From Deltaproteobacteria bacterium (GTDB taxonomy: Bacteria > Desulfobacterota > Binatia > Binatales > Binataceae), in contig JAJYMR010000396.1 of NCBI GenBank assembly GCA_021786815.1, positions 1 to 7,313 on the forward strand: a stretch of DNA of 7,313 nucleotides, read 5' to 3'. Both the position numbers and the translations under genes were made by a program. The notes beneath the pieces were generated by a model. It worked only from the letters and a program-made list of their open reading frames with translations. It did not search any database and was not told the origin of the DNA. Shown one piece after another: positions 5,695 to 7,313 of the stretch (position 1 is the first letter of the stretch; every line of letters starts with the position of its first letter).

Positions 5695-6084
5695 ATGCCA
5701 CGAAAGGCTAGCACGAGTTCACCTGCCACTTCGGCGTTTCGCCAGGTGCAGCAGCAGGCGCGCAGCTTGCTGATAAATCTTCGCAAGGAAATCCGGAGCA
5801 AGGAAAGCGAACTCCGTCGCCTCAAGGAGGAAGAATCACGCCTGGGCCTGCTGGTTGGTGGCGGAGCTGCGGCGCCGGCCGAAGGCGGTGGACCGATGCG
5901 CGGCGGGCGTATCAACTGGCGCGCGGTCCTCGATCAACTACCGAAGCAATTCAAGGCGTCCGACGTGCGCGGTGTGCGCGGACTGAAGGGCAAGCGCCCG
6001 TCGGAAATATTCGCCGCCGTGACCCGATGGATCAACGCGGACCTCGTGAAGCGCAAGACCCGCGGGATATACGAAAAAGCCTGA
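5695..6084 (+). CDS. Coiled-coil plus winged-helix-like protein
   Basis: I cannot assign a family name to this 129-residue protein. Residues 1-13 are a basic Ser/Thr-rich lead. Residues 14-51 form a strongly charged helix with coiled-coil character (LRKEIRSKESELRRLKEEE). A Gly/Ala/Pro linker spans 52-72. Residues 73-129 look like a compact DNA-binding domain: a helix at INWRAVLDQLP, a second segment FKASDVRGVRGLKGK, a recognition-helix-like RPSEIFAAVTRWINADLVKRK, and a final TRGIYEKA that reads as a winged-helix wing. Dimerisation by the coiled coil and binding of DNA or chromatin is inferred from this layout. GAGGAG (5678-5683) lies 11 bases before the ATG, rather far. It follows the SDR gene on the same strand, but the AT-rich 105-base gap may hold its own regulation. 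Confidence 0.8.
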   Translation: MPRKASTSSPATSAFRQVQQQARSLLINLRKEIRSKESELRRLKEEESRLGLLVGGGAAAPAEGGGPMRGGRINWRAVLDQLPKQFKASDVRGVRGLKGKRPSEIFAAVTRWINADLVKRKTRGIYEKA

Positions 6085-6166
6085 AGCCTGCGCCTGGGAT
6101 CTCATCCGCGCTCTGAAACTGGCTAATTATCAGGAATCGCACCTTTACACGAGCGATTGATACTGC

Positions 6167-6202
6167 CACGCGGCGGCGAAATCCTCATCGCGTCGCCGCG
6201 TG
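6167..6202 (+). repeat. 12-bp inverted repeat before mtnA
   Basis: CACGCGGCGGCG (6167-6178) pairs with CGTCGCCGCGTG (6191-6202), with one G-U pair, around a 12-base loop. It lies 83 bases after the preceding stop and 46 bases before the mtnA start. It may be a terminator for the upstream gene or a structure in the mtnA leader. No U-tract follows. Confidence 0.4.
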
Positions 6203-6248
6203 CCCAGACAATCGCCCGCGCGCCTGCTATTAAGGCAAAAAGAGTGTT

Positions 6249-7283
6249 GTGGCCGTAAAGACTATCGAATGGCGCAGTGACAGCGTCAGGATGATCGACC
6301 AGCGCCTGCTTCCCACTCGCGAGGTCGTGCGAACCTATCGCGATTACAAGGGCGTGGCGGATGCTATTCGCACGATGGTGGTGCGGGGAGCGCCCGCTAT
6401 CGGTGTCGCGGCCGCGATGGGTGTGGCGCTCGGAATCAAGGGCTTCGCCGGAAAACGCGCCGAGACCCGCTTCAATACCGTCGCAAAAGCGCTCAGAGCC
6501 ACCCGGCCAACCGCGGTGAACCTGGCTTGGGCGCTCGAGCGGATGGAGCGGGTGCTCAAAGAAAACCTCTCGCTTGACCCGGCGCATCTGTTTCGCCGGA
6601 TGCGTGAGGAGGCGCTCGCCATTTATCGCGAGGATATAGAAGCGAACCGCGCACTTGGCAGATTCGGCGCGGAACTGCTTCCGGACCCTTGCACCGTGCT
6701 TACCCATTGCAACGCAGGCGCGCTGGCGACTGCGGGCTACGGAACCGCCCTTGGAATCGTGCGCGCGGCACGCGAGAGCGGACGAAAAGTTTCCGTCTAT
6801 GCCGACGAAACGCGTCCTTTCCTGCAGGGATCGAGGCTTACGGCGTGGGAACTGCGCAAGGACCGGATCCCGGTAACGGTAATCGCAGACAACATGGCCG
6901 CCACCGTACTCAGAGGCGGGCGCGTGAACTGCGTAATCGTCGGCACGGACCGAACCGCGGCCAACGGCGACGTTGCCAACAAGATCGGCACTTATCCACT
7001 CGCGGTAATGGCGCATCGGCACGGCGTGCCGTTTTACGTCGCGGCGCCGCTTTCGTCGATCGACCTCGAATGCCCAAGCGGAGAGCGGATCCCAATCGAA
7101 GAGCGTTCGCCCCGCGAAATCGCCGAGTTTGCCGGAAAGCAGGTCACACCCAAAGGCGTCAATATTTTCAACCCGGCGTTCGACGTTACGCCCGCCGAAC
7201 TCGTGACCGCGATAATCACCGAGCGCGGAGTGGCCTACCCGCCTTACGGCGAAAGCCTCAGAGCATTGAAGGAACGCGCCTGA
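6249..7283 (+). CDS. mtnA: S-methyl-5-thioribose-1-phosphate isomerase
   Basis: This 344-residue enzyme converts 5-methylthioribose 1-phosphate to 5-methylthioribulose 1-phosphate in the methionine salvage pathway, in the cytoplasm. Family motifs are all present: VVRGAPAIG (44-52), PTAVNLAWALERM (87-99), LTHCNAGALAT (151-161), ADETRPFLQGSRLTAWEL (185-202), VGTDRTAANGDVANKIGTY (231-249) and IPIEERSPREI (281-291). Cys154 and Asp234 are the catalytic pair. Their spacing of 80 residues equals that of Cys160/Asp240 in the Bacillus enzyme. The length is normal. These motifs favour MtnA over the related ribose-1,5-bisphosphate isomerases and eIF2B-like proteins. The start is GTG at 6249, giving MAVKTIEW; no in-frame ATG is better placed, and the ribosome site is weak (AAGG further upstream, AGAG close by). 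No other salvage gene is in the window. Confidence 0.96.
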   Translation: MAVKTIEWRSDSVRMIDQRLLPTREVVRTYRDYKGVADAIRTMVVRGAPAIGVAAAMGVALGIKGFAGKRAETRFNTVAKALRATRPTAVNLAWALERMERVLKENLSLDPAHLFRRMREEALAIYREDIEANRALGRFGAELLPDPCTVLTHCNAGALATAGYGTALGIVRAARESGRKVSVYADETRPFLQGSRLTAWELRKDRIPVTVIADNMAATVLRGGRVNCVIVGTDRTAANGDVANKIGTYPLAVMAHRHGVPFYVAAPLSSIDLECPSGERIPIEERSPREIAEFAGKQVTPKGVNIFNPAFDVTPAELVTAIITERGVAYPPYGESLRALKERA

Positions 7284-7298
7284 CGAGGCGCGTTCCTT
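7269..7298 (+). terminator. Stem-loop overlapping the mtnA stop codon
   Basis: AAGGAACGCGCC (7269-7280) and GGCGCGTTCCTT (7287-7298) form a perfect 12-bp stem with the 6-base loop TGACGA. The last mtnA codons make up the 5' arm and the TGA stop lies in the loop. The tail is only moderately T-rich (TTTC, then CTTTAA at the window edge). This is a good intrinsic terminator candidate with an imperfect U-tract. Confidence 0.62.
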
Positions 7299-7313
7299 TC
7301 AGCTTCGCTTTAA

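Noticed and set aside
6123..7022. A 299-codon minus-strand frame over mtnA
   Set aside because: It is antisense to a gene with all MtnA motifs; composition is Arg/His/Ser-rich without domain signals.
1..7313. CRISPR array, tRNA/rRNA, IS element, toxin-antitoxin or defence system
   Set aside because: Reading both strands gave no direct repeat array, cloverleaf, transposase motif, or paired toxin-antitoxin layout.

Overview
This looks like a chromosomal stretch from a free-living, GC-rich (about 60% by eye) bacterium. Shine-Dalgarno sequences such as GGAGG and GGAGGTGA fit a bacterium. Small single-RRM proteins, a crotonase, a short-chain dehydrogenase and a secreted alpha-helical protein would suit a soil or groundwater Gram-negative lineage (deltaproteobacterial, Binatota-like or Acidobacteria-like). 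That placement is only an inference, since no marker gene fixes the taxon. The genes face both ways and most seem independently transcribed. I see no integrase, transposase, CRISPR array, tRNA or rRNA.

Layout, left to right. A small unrecognised charged protein (+, 73-471) is followed by a 366-base non-coding leader. This leader holds a hairpin next to an A8 tract and a second hairpin close to the start of a glycine-tailed RRM RNA-binding protein (+, 838-1167). A 12-bp perfect hairpin lies after it. On the minus strand comes a decayed remnant of an aldehyde dehydrogenase C-terminus (1287-1457), then a small secreted helical protein (-, 1486-1887). An enoyl-CoA hydratase-family protein (+, 2116-2919) converges on and overlaps by 14 bases the end of an aldose 1-epimerase (-, 2906-3835). 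A second RRM protein (-, 4051-4332) is about half identical to the first but has a different tail. After a 498-base intergenic region with two outward-facing promoter candidates come an SDR oxidoreductase (+, 4831-5589), a possible 20-codon leader ORF, a coiled-coil plus winged-helix-like protein (+, 5695-6084) and methylthioribose-1-phosphate isomerase MtnA (+, 6249-7283). A stem-loop whose loop contains the mtnA stop codon closes the window.

The genes do not form one pathway. The metabolic ones (crotonase, SDR, sugar mutarotase, methionine salvage isomerase) are ordinary housekeeping or catabolic enzymes. The two RRM proteins and the coiled-coil/winged-helix protein are nucleic-acid-binding candidates. 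I find no convincing new multi-gene system. The observations most worth a second look are the aldehyde dehydrogenase relic, the RRM pair with structured leaders, the SD-led mini-ORF, and the unassigned 129-residue protein.
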